From contig CAJQMX010000070.1 in NCBI GenBank assembly GCA_905479515.1, positions 1 to 16,366 of the forward strand: a stretch of 16,366 bases of DNA, in the 5' to 3' direction. Positions 6,976 through 13,411 of the stretch are shown here, one piece after another. The DNA is from an uncultured Parasphingopyxis sp. Lineage in GTDB: Bacteria; Pseudomonadota; Alphaproteobacteria; Sphingomonadales; Sphingomonadaceae. The translations under genes and the position numbers were made by a program. Below the pieces are notes generated by a model. It did not search any database, was not told the origin of the DNA, and was given only the letters and a program-made list of their open reading frames with translations. How positions within the stretch are numbered: position 1 is the first letter of the stretch; each line of letters opens with the position of its first letter.

Positions 6976-8331
6976 GTGAGTATAAATATTTTGACACAAT
7001 TTAACCAACTCGGCCTGGCCGAACCTATCCTGCGTGCGCTTGCCGCCAAGGATTACACCACGCCGACGCCGATCCAGATTCAGGCCATTCCGGCCTTGCT
7101 GGAAGGCCGGGATCTGTGCGGCATCGCACAGACCGGCACCGGCAAGACGGCAGCCTTTTCGCTGCCCTCGCTTCATTATCTTTCCGAAAATCCGATGCAG
7201 AGCCCGCACAAGGCCTGCCGGATGCTCATCCTTTCGCCGACCCGCGAACTGGCCAGCCAGATTGCGGAAAATATCCGCGGCTATGCCAAGTTCATGCGGC
7301 TTTCGGTGGAAACCGTGTTCGGCGGCGTTCCCGTCAACAAGCAGAAGCGCAAGCTTGAGCAGGGCGTCGATATTCTCGTCGCCACGCCGGGCCGTTTGCT
7401 CGATCTGATCGATCAGCGCGCGTTGAAGCTCGACCAAGTCGAGATTTTCGTTCTCGACGAGGCCGACCAGATGCTTGACCTCGGGTTCATCCACGATCTC
7501 AAGCGTCTTGCAAAACTCCTGCCGCATCGCCGCCAGAGCCTGTTCTTCTCGGCGACCATGCCGAAGAATATCGAACAGCTGGCCAAGGGCTTTCTGAAGG
7601 ACCCGGTGAAGGTCTCCGTCGCACCGCAAGCAACAACAGCCGAGCGGGTCGATCAGCTTGTTACCTTCGTCAACCAAGGCGAAAAGCAGGCCCTGTTGAC
7701 GCTAACGCTGCGCGATCAGGATATCGACCGCGCGCTGATTTTCAGCCGCACCAAGCACGGAGCCGATCGTATTGTTCGTTTCCTCGCTGGCGCGAACATT
7801 GCTGCAGCGGCCATCCATGGCAACAAGAGCCAGCCCCAGCGCGAAGCCGCCCTGCGCTCCTTCCGCAACGGTGACATCAAATATCTTGTCGCGACCGACA
7901 TTGCGGCGCGCGGCATCGATATTCCTGCTGTGAGCCATGTCATCAATTTCGATATGCCCAATGTGTCCGAACAATATGTGCACCGTATTGGCCGTACGGC
8001 GCGTGCCGGTGCCAGCGGGATCGCCATCAGCTATGTCAACAATGATGACGAGCGGACTTATCTGAAACAGATTGAGCGGCTTACCGGGGTCAAATTGTCA
8101 CCCCAGCCTCTGCCAGAGAATTTCATGGCTGAAGCGGCCAAGCTGCCCAAGGCGGCCCCGCGCAAGTCCGGTGGTTCGGGTTCGGGCAATCGTCGTGGTT
8201 CTCCCCATGGTGGACGGAACAAACGCGATGGCGAACAGAATTCCGGGCAGGGCCAGAAGCACCGCCGGAATCGTAGCAAAAATGGTGTCGGTGCCCATCG
8301 CGGTGCTGTCCAGCGGCAGGGTGGGCGCTAA
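6976..8331 (+). CDS. DEAD-box ATP-dependent RNA helicase (RhlE-like)
   Basis: A 451-residue RNA helicase. In order: F9 and the Q motif TPTPIQIQAIP (29–39); motif I AQTGTGKT (51–58); PTREL (88–92); GG (116–117); TPGR (137–140); DEAD (161–164); SAT (192–194); in domain 2 LIFSRTKHGADR, then ATDIAARGIDIP (306–317) and motif VI HRIGRTAR (336–343). The C-terminal tail after about residue 390 is Gly-, Ser-, Lys- and Arg-rich and probably disordered, as in RhlE proteins that bind RNA non-specifically. The start is uncertain: the GTG at 6976 gives MSINILTQFNQLGL and the TTG at 6991 gives MTQFNQLGL. Neither has a visible ribosome binding site. Likely roles are ribosome assembly or RNA decay, but the specific subclass (RhlE, DeaD) is not certain. 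Confidence 0.94.
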   Translation: MSINILTQFNQLGLAEPILRALAAKDYTTPTPIQIQAIPALLEGRDLCGIAQTGTGKTAAFSLPSLHYLSENPMQSPHKACRMLILSPTRELASQIAENIRGYAKFMRLSVETVFGGVPVNKQKRKLEQGVDILVATPGRLLDLIDQRALKLDQVEIFVLDEADQMLDLGFIHDLKRLAKLLPHRRQSLFFSATMPKNIEQLAKGFLKDPVKVSVAPQATTAERVDQLVTFVNQGEKQALLTLTLRDQDIDRALIFSRTKHGADRIVRFLAGANIAAAAIHGNKSQPQREAALRSFRNGDIKYLVATDIAARGIDIPAVSHVINFDMPNVSEQYVHRIGRTARAGASGIAISYVNNDDERTYLKQIERLTGVKLSPQPLPENFMAEAAKLPKAAPRKSGGSGSGNRRGSPHGGRNKRDGEQNSGQGQKHRRNRSKNGVGAHRGAVQRQGGR

Positions 8332-8369
8332 AGCGCAAAACCTCTAATTGAGGCGGGCGCGCAGCCGGA

Positions 8370-9128
8370 TTATTCCGCGTTGCGCGCCGCTTCGAGATCG
8401 CTGAGACTTTCGTCCCATTTGGCGATGTTGGCGCGCGCTTCCTTTACAAAGGGCGTGTGCTTCACTGCCCATAGGAACAGCCCGCCAATCATATTCCCCG
8501 GAAAACGCGTGGGCCTTTTGGTCTGCACGAGCAGGATGACACGGGTGCTGTCGGTATCGTTCCACACTTCGTGGCGATAGGTGTCGTCGAACACCAGCGT
8601 CTTGCCATTTTCCCAGCGCACGACCTGATCATGCACCCGCATCCGGCAATCCCCTTCTTCGGGAACGGACAGGCCAAGATGACAGGTGATCAGCCCCTTG
8701 GTCACGCCCCGATGATCGGGAATATGCGTGCCGGCTTTCAGGATTGAAAAGAAGGCGCTGTTAAGGCCTGGTATGCGGCTGACAATCTCCGCCGTTTTCG
8801 GGCAGCGGGCGAGATTTTCTTCGACCGGATAGCCATAGCCGACCAGGAAGAATGATCGCCACATGCCCGCAGGCGCAATGCCCTGATGATCGGGTGATAT
8901 TTCGTCCAGAGCGGGAACCCGGTTAGGCTGAACCGATATGGCCAGCGCCTCATCGCGGATCGTTTCCCAATGCTTTTCCAATTCTGCCGTATAGGGAAAA
9001 TCGGCTGGATCGAGAACGGGATCGTTGGGCACGTCCGAATTTCTGGCGACGACAGAGTCGACCATCGGGCGCAGTCTTTTGCCAATATTGATAATCCACG
9101 GCCTGGGTGGTTCATAGGTTTCGGCCAT
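8370..9128 (-). CDS. Aspartyl/asparaginyl beta-hydroxylase domain protein (LpxO/AspH-like Fe(II)/2-oxoglutarate dioxygenase)
   Basis: A 252-residue protein of the Asp_Arg_Hydrox family, non-haem iron, 2-oxoglutarate-dependent hydroxylases. The core runs from about 92 to 205: FFLVGYG, SILKAGTHIPDHRG, LITCHLGLSVPE (H150), WENGKTLVFDDTYRHEVWN (H186) and STRVILLVQT (R196). By analogy with AspH, H150 and H186 bind iron and R196 holds 2-oxoglutarate; assignment by motif, not structure. The family includes peptide hydroxylases and the lipid A 2-hydroxylase LpxO, and substrate is undetermined. The hydrophobic GNMIGGLFLWAVKHTPFV segment near residues 211–228 may contact the membrane. The ATG at 9128 has GGAG about 7 nt upstream; the open frame extends to 9173 but that start has no such support. 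Convergent with the helicase, 38 bp apart. Confidence 0.87.
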   Translation of the reverse strand: MAETYEPPRPWIINIGKRLRPMVDSVVARNSDVPNDPVLDPADFPYTAELEKHWETIRDEALAISVQPNRVPALDEISPDHQGIAPAGMWRSFFLVGYGYPVEENLARCPKTAEIVSRIPGLNSAFFSILKAGTHIPDHRGVTKGLITCHLGLSVPEEGDCRMRVHDQVVRWENGKTLVFDDTYRHEVWNDTDSTRVILLVQTKRPTRFPGNMIGGLFLWAVKHTPFVKEARANIAKWDESLSDLEAARNAE

Positions 9129-9280
9129 ACTGCGCTCCGCTGGAAACATGCATTCGACGACCCAAATCATCAATAGGTCGAAAATTTGAGAACATTACGA
9201 CTGGGCGTGCCATGGTTTGGCCCTAATCAACACGCGTGCAAAGCGCGGATATGGCAGAAACTGAAAACAGGGATAGGGCA

Positions 9281-10060
9281 ATGCGAAAAATTCTGGTGAC
9301 GATATGGGCTGCGGTTCTTTTGGCGGTGCCGGCAATTTCTCCCGCTGCGCCTGCCGATGTTGAGACGGCACTGGCGAATCCGGATCGCAGCGAAGCCGAC
9401 CAGGGGCAGGACGAAGCCCGGCAACCTGTCCGCCTGCTCACCTTTTTCGGGCTGGAGCAGGGGGATCGGGTTTTGGATTTTGTCGCCGCGGGCGGCTATT
9501 ATTCGGAATTGATGGCGCGGGCTGTTGGCCCTGAAGGCTTTGTGATGGCGCATAACACGCCGGGTCTGATCACGCAGTTTGACATGCGCGAAGGGCTGGA
9601 CGCGCGCGGCTATGGAAGCCGTATTCCCAACAGCATTTCCTACGAACATGAAGCCGATGCGCTTCCTCTCGAGGCGAACAGCGTCGATTTCGCCTTGTTC
9701 AACATGGTGTTCCACGATCTCTGGTTCGTACCGGCAGAGGGTGCCGCGCCGCTTTCCAGCGATGCGGAGGCGTTTGTTGCAAACCTCTATGCGGCGATGG
9801 CGCCCGGCGGCATTGTCGGCATAGTCGATCATGTGGGGATTGAAGGCGCCGCGCCAGCAGAGGAAACGCAGCGCGCCCATCGCATCGACCCGGCCGTGAT
9901 CCGCTCAATGATGACCGCGGCTGGTTTTGTGCTCGACGGCGAAGCCGACTTCCTCCGCAATCCCGAGGATGATCACCAGATGAATGTGTTCAACCCTGAA
10001 ATTCGCGGGAACACGGACCGTATCGTCTATCGCTTCCGCAAGCCCGGCGCTGAGGGCTAA
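9281..10060 (+). CDS. Exported class I methyltransferase-fold protein (COG4798-like)
   Basis: A 259-residue protein with an N-terminal signal peptide (MRKILVTIWAAVLLAVPAIS, cleavage probably near residues 22–24) and a Rossmann methyltransferase fold. Motif I is GDRVLDFVAAGGYYSELMA (about 61–79), degenerate compared with the usual GxGxG but like the AGGYYS form seen in exported predicted methyltransferases. An acidic ADALPLEANSVDFALFNMVFHD block (motif II/III) and an APGGIVGIVDH motif follow. Two longer starts exist (9236, 9251), but the ATG at 9281 has AGGGA 7 nt upstream and gives a clean signal peptide. SAM is not normally available outside the cytoplasm, so whether it binds SAM there is unclear. 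It ends 3 bp from the convergent thioredoxin-fold gene. No substrate can be named. Confidence 0.82.
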   Translation: MRKILVTIWAAVLLAVPAISPAAPADVETALANPDRSEADQGQDEARQPVRLLTFFGLEQGDRVLDFVAAGGYYSELMARAVGPEGFVMAHNTPGLITQFDMREGLDARGYGSRIPNSISYEHEADALPLEANSVDFALFNMVFHDLWFVPAEGAAPLSSDAEAFVANLYAAMAPGGIVGIVDHVGIEGAAPAEETQRAHRIDPAVIRSMMTAAGFVLDGEADFLRNPEDDHQMNVFNPEIRGNTDRIVYRFRKPGAEG

Positions 10061-10063
10061 AGC

Positions 10064-10669
10064 CTAGAGCGCATCCACGGCGGCAACGATATCGCTCGGT
10101 TCCGGGCGGATGCGGTAGTCGGTTTCGACCATTTTGGCCTGCACAATCCCGTCCCTGCCGATCACCATGATCGTGGGCCGGGGCACGCCATAGGCGAAGC
10201 TCCCTTCGGCATATTGCGGATCGCGCAGATCAAACGCTTCGATCATCGCCGCACCTTCGTCTGACAGCATCGTATAGCCAATATCTTCGCGCGCCGCGAA
10301 ATCGGCGAGTATGGCGGGAGTATCATAGCTGATCGTCGCCAGCGTATAACCACGCTGCTCCAGATCGCTCTGAATGTCCCGCAATTCCACCATTTGCCCT
10401 TGGCAATAGGTGCACCAGTCTGCCGATCGGTTGAAGACCAGCACCAAACCTTGTTCGCCGGCAAGATCGTCCAGGCGCCGTTCTGCCCCGGTTGTGTCGC
10501 GTGTCATGAAATTGGCGGGAATAGTCTCGCCGACCGCAGGGCCGGAATGGTCTACTGGTTCGCTTGCGACTTGGTCGACCGGTTCGGCCACGGGATCGGT
10601 TTCCTGTGTGCACGCCGCAATACCAAGAGTCGCGGCAGCGGAAATGAGTATGATTGTGAAGGCGCGCAT
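10064..10669 (-). CDS. Peroxiredoxin-like / AhpC-TSA family lipoprotein with CxxC motif
   Basis: A 201-residue lipoprotein. The signal MRAFTIILISAAATLGIAAC ends in the lipobox GIAAC (C20), after which an acidic, proline-rich linker (21–45) leads to a thioredoxin-like AhpC/TSA domain. The domain has PANFMTRDTTGAE, LVLVFNRSADWCTYCQ with C86 and C89 as the redox pair, the conserved Y–TPAI region and a cis-proline-like GVPRPTIMVI (161–170). It probably acts as a membrane-tethered thiol peroxidase or disulphide exchange protein in the periplasm, but the specific substrate is unknown. The ATG is preceded by AGGAG with a 6-nt spacer, a textbook site. It is convergent with the methyltransferase-fold gene and divergent from the unknown membrane protein. 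Confidence 0.85.
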   Translation of the reverse strand: MRAFTIILISAAATLGIAACTQETDPVAEPVDQVASEPVDHSGPAVGETIPANFMTRDTTGAERRLDDLAGEQGLVLVFNRSADWCTYCQGQMVELRDIQSDLEQRGYTLATISYDTPAILADFAAREDIGYTMLSDEGAAMIEAFDLRDPQYAEGSFAYGVPRPTIMVIGRDGIVQAKMVETDYRIRPEPSDIVAAVDAL

Positions 10670-10838
10670 GATTTGCTCCTGGAAATTTGTCTGGCTTGTT
10701 ATTCGATAAAAGCGCCGATGAGGTTACGATTTAGATCACAGTTTTCCGTGATTGCGAGAATTAGCGTTGATTAAGCGGTATCCGGGCTTGCGCCTTACCG
10801 GCTCTGTGTGAAATAGGTTCCGACAGGGGGACTGAACG

Positions 10839-11366
10839 ATGAACAAGAATATACTCATCATTGCGGCAGCAGCGGTTGTAGCGTTCCTGGCCGTATTGCT
10901 TATTCCGCGACTGCTGGATCGAGACACCGACGAAGATCCGACATCTACTGTGTCATCGGATTCCGGTTCTCAGCAGACAGAAACTGCCGGTTCTTCGTCT
11001 GAAGATGACAAAGACGAACCCCAGCCCGCGAACAATGCCCGGGCGGCAAATCCGGGGCTCGAGGCCGGGCTCGCTGAAGCTGTTCGGCAGATCAATACCC
11101 AGGTTCCGATCACGATTGATGAACTGACGACGGTGACCGCCGCGCGCTTGCAGGGGAGGCGGATCCAGTACCGTTATGAAATTTCGACAGAGTTCAGTGC
11201 CGCACAGATAGCGCAATTTCGTCAATTTGCCCTGACCCAAAATCAACAAAGCATTTGCGGGACGTCAGAAACGCGCCAGCTCATCGAACTCGGCGGGGAA
11301 ATCGAATATGCCTATTATGGGCCGGGTGATCGCTATCTCTTCAGCACGCCGATAACCAGCTGCTAG
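10839..11366 (+). CDS. Conserved hypothetical membrane-anchored protein with two C-terminal-domain cysteines
   Basis: A 175-residue protein of unknown function. Residues 5–23 form a single hydrophobic helix (ILIIAAAAVVAFLAVLLIP), followed by RLLDR, so the remainder likely faces the periplasm. Residues 28–70 are a low-complexity linker rich in Ser, Asp, Glu and Thr. From about 73 to the end is a compact domain (LAEAVRQINTQVPITIDELT … YRYEIS … CGTSETRQLIELGGEIEYAYYG) ending in Cys. C140 and C175 are its only cysteines and probably form a disulphide. The pattern of a single Cys, then GxxxY.Y, then a terminal Cys resembles small periplasmic proteins found widely in proteobacteria, but I cannot name a family. 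The ATG has GGGGGA about 8 nt upstream. Transcription probably ends at the stem at 11382. Confidence 0.8.
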   Translation: MNKNILIIAAAAVVAFLAVLLIPRLLDRDTDEDPTSTVSSDSGSQQTETAGSSSEDDKDEPQPANNARAANPGLEAGLAEAVRQINTQVPITIDELTTVTAARLQGRRIQYRYEISTEFSAAQIAQFRQFALTQNQQSICGTSETRQLIELGGEIEYAYYGPGDRYLFSTPITSC

Positions 11367-11381
11367 GCTGATATGCCGCTC

Positions 11382-11404
11382 GGTTGGAGCTATATTCTCC
11401 AACC
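11382..11404. terminator. Perfect 8-bp stem between convergent genes (probable shared terminator)
   Basis: GGTTGGAG (11382–11389) and CTCCAACC (11397–11404) pair perfectly around the 7-nt loop CTATATT. The stem lies in the 42-bp gap between the stop codons of the unknown membrane protein (+) and hslU (-), the position expected of a bidirectional terminator. The T-tract is weak on both sides, so efficiency is uncertain. Confidence 0.6.
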
Positions 11405-11408
11405 CGAT

Positions 11409-12722
11409 TTATAGCACATATTTGCTCAGATCCGTGTCACGCGCGACGGCAGCGAGCTGCTTGTCGACATAAGCGGCGTCAATTACCAGTTTCTCCGCGC
11501 CTTCCTCCGGTGCTTCCGATCCTGCGGCGAAGCTGATTTCTTCGACAAGCTTCTCCATCACGGTTTGCAGGCGCCGCGCGCCAATATTTTCGATCTGGCC
11601 ATTCACTTCTGCGGCGATCTTGGCGACTTGCGCGATGGCGTCTTCGGTGAATTCGATTTCAACACCCTCAGTGCCGATAAGGGCTTGATACTGGTCAGGC
11701 AGGTTCGCCTTGGTCTCGGTCAGGATGCGCACGAAATCCTCTTCGGTAAGCGCGCGAAGCTCAACGCGGATCGGCAGGCGGCCCTGTAGCTCGGGTAGCA
11801 TATCGCTCGGTTTGGCGACGTGGAACGCGCCCGATGCGATAAACAGGATATGGTCGGTTTTCATTGGCCCATATTTTGTCGCGACGGTTGTGCCTTCGAT
11901 CAACGGCAGCAGATCGCGCTGCACGCCTTCCCGGCTAACCGATCCGCCGCGCACATCCGAAACGGCGATCTTGTCAATCTCATCGAGGAACACGATGCCG
12001 TTCGATTCTGCATTGGCGAGAGCGACCCGCGCCACATCATCCTGATCGAGGCGCTTTTCGGATTCCTCTTCCACCAGCTTGTCCCAGGCATCGGCAACCC
12101 GCATCTTACGGCGCTTCTTGGCCTGCTGGCCAAAGGCTTTGCCCATCATGTCAGACAGGTTGATCATCCCGACCTGCCCGCCCATGCCGGGGATATCCAT
12201 CGGCATGTTGGGCGCGTCCTCAACCTCAATCTCGACCTCGGTGTCGTTCATGTGATTGTCCATGATCCGCTGACGGAAGCTTTCCCGCGTGGCATCACTC
12301 GCGCCCTTGCCGGTGAGCGCATCGAGCAGCCGCTCCATTGCCGCCTTGCTCGCATCTTCGCGCACCACTTCTCTGCGCCGGTCTTTTTCGATCCGCACTG
12401 CATCTTCAACGAGATCACGGGCGATCTGATCGACATCGCGGCCGACATAGCCAACCTCGGTAAATTTGGTCGCTTCGATTTTCACGAAGGGCGCATCAGC
12501 CAGCTTTGCCAGACGGCGGCTGATCTCGGTTTTGCCGCAGCCGGTGGGGCCGATCATCAATATGTTTTTCGGCGTGACTTCGTTGCGCAAATCTTCGGGA
12601 AGGCGCTGGCGGCGCCATCGGTTGCGCAGGGCAACGGCGACAGCGCGCTTCGCGTCCTTCTGGCCGATAATATGCTCATCGAGAGCAGCCACAATAGCTT
12701 TGGGGGTGAGTGCGTCATTCAT
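11409..12722 (-). CDS. hslU: ATP-dependent protease ATPase subunit HslU (ClpY)
   Basis: HslU is the AAA+ unfoldase of the HslVU protease. The 437-residue protein has Walker A GPTGCGKT (58–65), the pore loop GYVGRD (91–96), an I domain (about 110–240, with acidic and Met/Gly-rich [16 protein letters not shown]), Walker [10 protein letters not shown] (242–250) and sensor-2 [10 protein letters not shown] (381–390). It ends DLSKYVL; the C-terminus inserts into HslV. The frame is open to 12791, but the ATG at 12722 ([17 protein letters not shown]) matches the normal start and lies 46 bp after the hslV stop. Only a weak GAAAG is seen upstream. Cytoplasmic, heat-shock class protein quality control. 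Confidence 0.97.
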   Translation of the reverse strand: MNDALTPKAIVAALDEHIIGQKDAKRAVAVALRNRWRRQRLPEDLRNEVTPKNILMIGPTGCGKTEISRRLAKLADAPFVKIEATKFTEVGYVGRDVDQIARDLVEDAVRIEKDRRREVVREDASKAAMERLLDALTGKGASDATRESFRQRIMDNHMNDTEVEIEVEDAPNMPMDIPGMGGQVGMINLSDMMGKAFGQQAKKRRKMRVADAWDKLVEEESEKRLDQDDVARVALANAESNGIVFLDEIDKIAVSDVRGGSVSREGVQRDLLPLIEGTTVATKYGPMKTDHILFIASGAFHVAKPSDMLPELQGRLPIRVELRALTEEDFVRILTETKANLPDQYQALIGTEGVEIEFTEDAIAQVAKIAAEVNGQIENIGARRLQTVMEKLVEEISFAAGSEAPEEGAEKLVIDAAYVDKQLAAVARDTDLSKYVL

Positions 12723-12768
12723 TACAATGCGGTCTTTCGGGTTTGTCGGGCAGGGTGTTCTCGGGCGA

Positions 12769-13326
12769 TCATTCGCTCTCGATCGTCTCAATCGTCAGTT
12801 GATCGTTGGTGTAGACGCAAAGTTCCGCGGCGATGGCCATCGCCCGGCGCGCGATCTTCTCGGCATCCTGCTCATAATCTTTAAGGGCGCGGGCTCCGGC
12901 AAGGGCGAAATTTCCACCGGACCCGATAGCGGCAAAGCCGTCAGCGGGCTCCAGAACATCGCCGTTGCCGGTCAGGATCAGCGTGATTTCCTTGTCGGCA
13001 ACAATCATCATCGCTTCGAGATTGCGGAGATATTTGTCGGTCCGCCAATCCTTGGCAAGTTCGACGGCGGCGCGCATCAGCTGGCCGTGATGCCGCTCCA
13101 GCTTGCTTTCCAGCCGTTCGAACAAGGTGAAGGCATCGGCCGTCGCTCCTGCAAAACCGCCAATGACTTGGCCATCGCCTAGGCGGCGGACCTTTTTGGC
13201 GTTGGGTTTCATAACGGTCTGGCCCATCGAGACCTGGCCATCGCCCGCAATAACGACCTTGGTCGCATCGCGGACTGCGAGAATGGTTGTGCCGTGCCAC
13301 GGCGCGCTGCTTCGATTATCTTCCAT
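12769..13326 (-). CDS. hslV: ATP-dependent protease subunit HslV (ClpQ)
   Basis: HslV is the proteasome-like peptidase of HslVU. The chosen protein has 185 residues with a short propeptide [12 protein letters not shown] followed by T13-T14, the processed N-terminal threonine nucleophile (TTILAVR). Other family blocks are [42 protein letters not shown] and the [28 protein letters not shown] region. A longer frame extends to 13392 but lacks family resemblance. The ATG at 13326 has no clear Shine-Dalgarno sequence, and the best promoter ends only about 8 nt upstream, so the message may be nearly leaderless. hslU follows 46 bp downstream in the same unit. Confidence 0.97.
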   Translation of the reverse strand: MEDNRSSAPWHGTTILAVRDATKVVIAGDGQVSMGQTVMKPNAKKVRRLGDGQVIGGFAGATADAFTLFERLESKLERHHGQLMRAAVELAKDWRTDKYLRNLEAMMIVADKEITLILTGNGDVLEPADGFAAIGSGGNFALAGARALKDYEQDAEKIARRAMAIAAELCVYTNDQLTIETIESE

Positions 13327-13333
13327 AGCCCGG

Positions 13334-13362
13334 AATATATGGTTCCTTTGGCATCTCGCAAG
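13334..13362 (-). promoter_or_regulatory. Sigma-32 (RpoH)-like heat-shock promoter of hslVU
   Basis: On the minus strand CTTGCGA (13362–13356), a 13-nt spacer and CCATATATT (13342–13334) resemble the sigma-32 consensus (CTTGAAA, 13–14 nt, CCCCATnT). hslVU is a classical heat-shock operon, so the location is expected. The -10 element ends 7 nt before the hslV start, so transcription should begin within a few bases of the ATG at 13326. Read by eye; no scoring matrix was applied. Confidence 0.65.
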
Positions 13363-13369
13363 ATCGCCA

Positions 13370-13381
13370 TGTCTTAAGACA
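13370..13381. promoter_or_regulatory. 12-bp perfect palindrome in the hslV / histidine kinase gap
   Basis: TGTCTTAAGACA is its own reverse complement (12 bp). It sits just upstream of the hslV promoter -35 region (13356–13362) and 30 bp before the kinase ATG. It may be a dimeric regulator's site acting on either gene, but no regulator is identified. Confidence 0.3.
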
Positions 13382-13382
13382 C

Positions 13383-13404
13383 TGGTAACCATTCTGCATT
13401 ACCA
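13383..13404. promoter_or_regulatory. Inverted repeat TGGTAA-N10-TTACCA before the histidine kinase gene
   Basis: TGGTAA (13383–13388) and TTACCA (13399–13404) are perfect inverse halves, with centres 16 bp apart, ending 7 nt before the first kinase ATG. It lies one base beyond the palindrome ending at 13381, so the two sites nearly abut. It could be a regulator site for the kinase or an mRNA element; the role is inferred. Confidence 0.35.
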
Positions 13405-13411
13405 AATCCTA

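Noticed and set aside
8332..8369. CCTC-TAATT-GAGG stem between the helicase and hydroxylase genes
   Set aside because: Only 4 bp and no T-run; too weak for a terminator call.
9153..9182. TTCGAC-N18-GTCGAA inverted repeat before the hydroxylase gene
   Set aside because: Short arms, long spacer and common base composition make chance likely.
10718..10774. 18-codon open frame in the gap before the unknown membrane protein
   Set aside because: No ribosome binding site and no sign of conservation that can be judged here.
11820..12884. A 354-codon plus-strand open frame opposite hslU and the end of hslV
   Set aside because: It mirrors conserved HslU coding sequence and has no recognisable motif or ribosome binding site.
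13103..13411. Upstream extension of the kinase frame by 103 codons into hslV
   Set aside because: The extra stretch is antisense to conserved HslV residues and crosses the hslV promoter; it has no PAS similarity.
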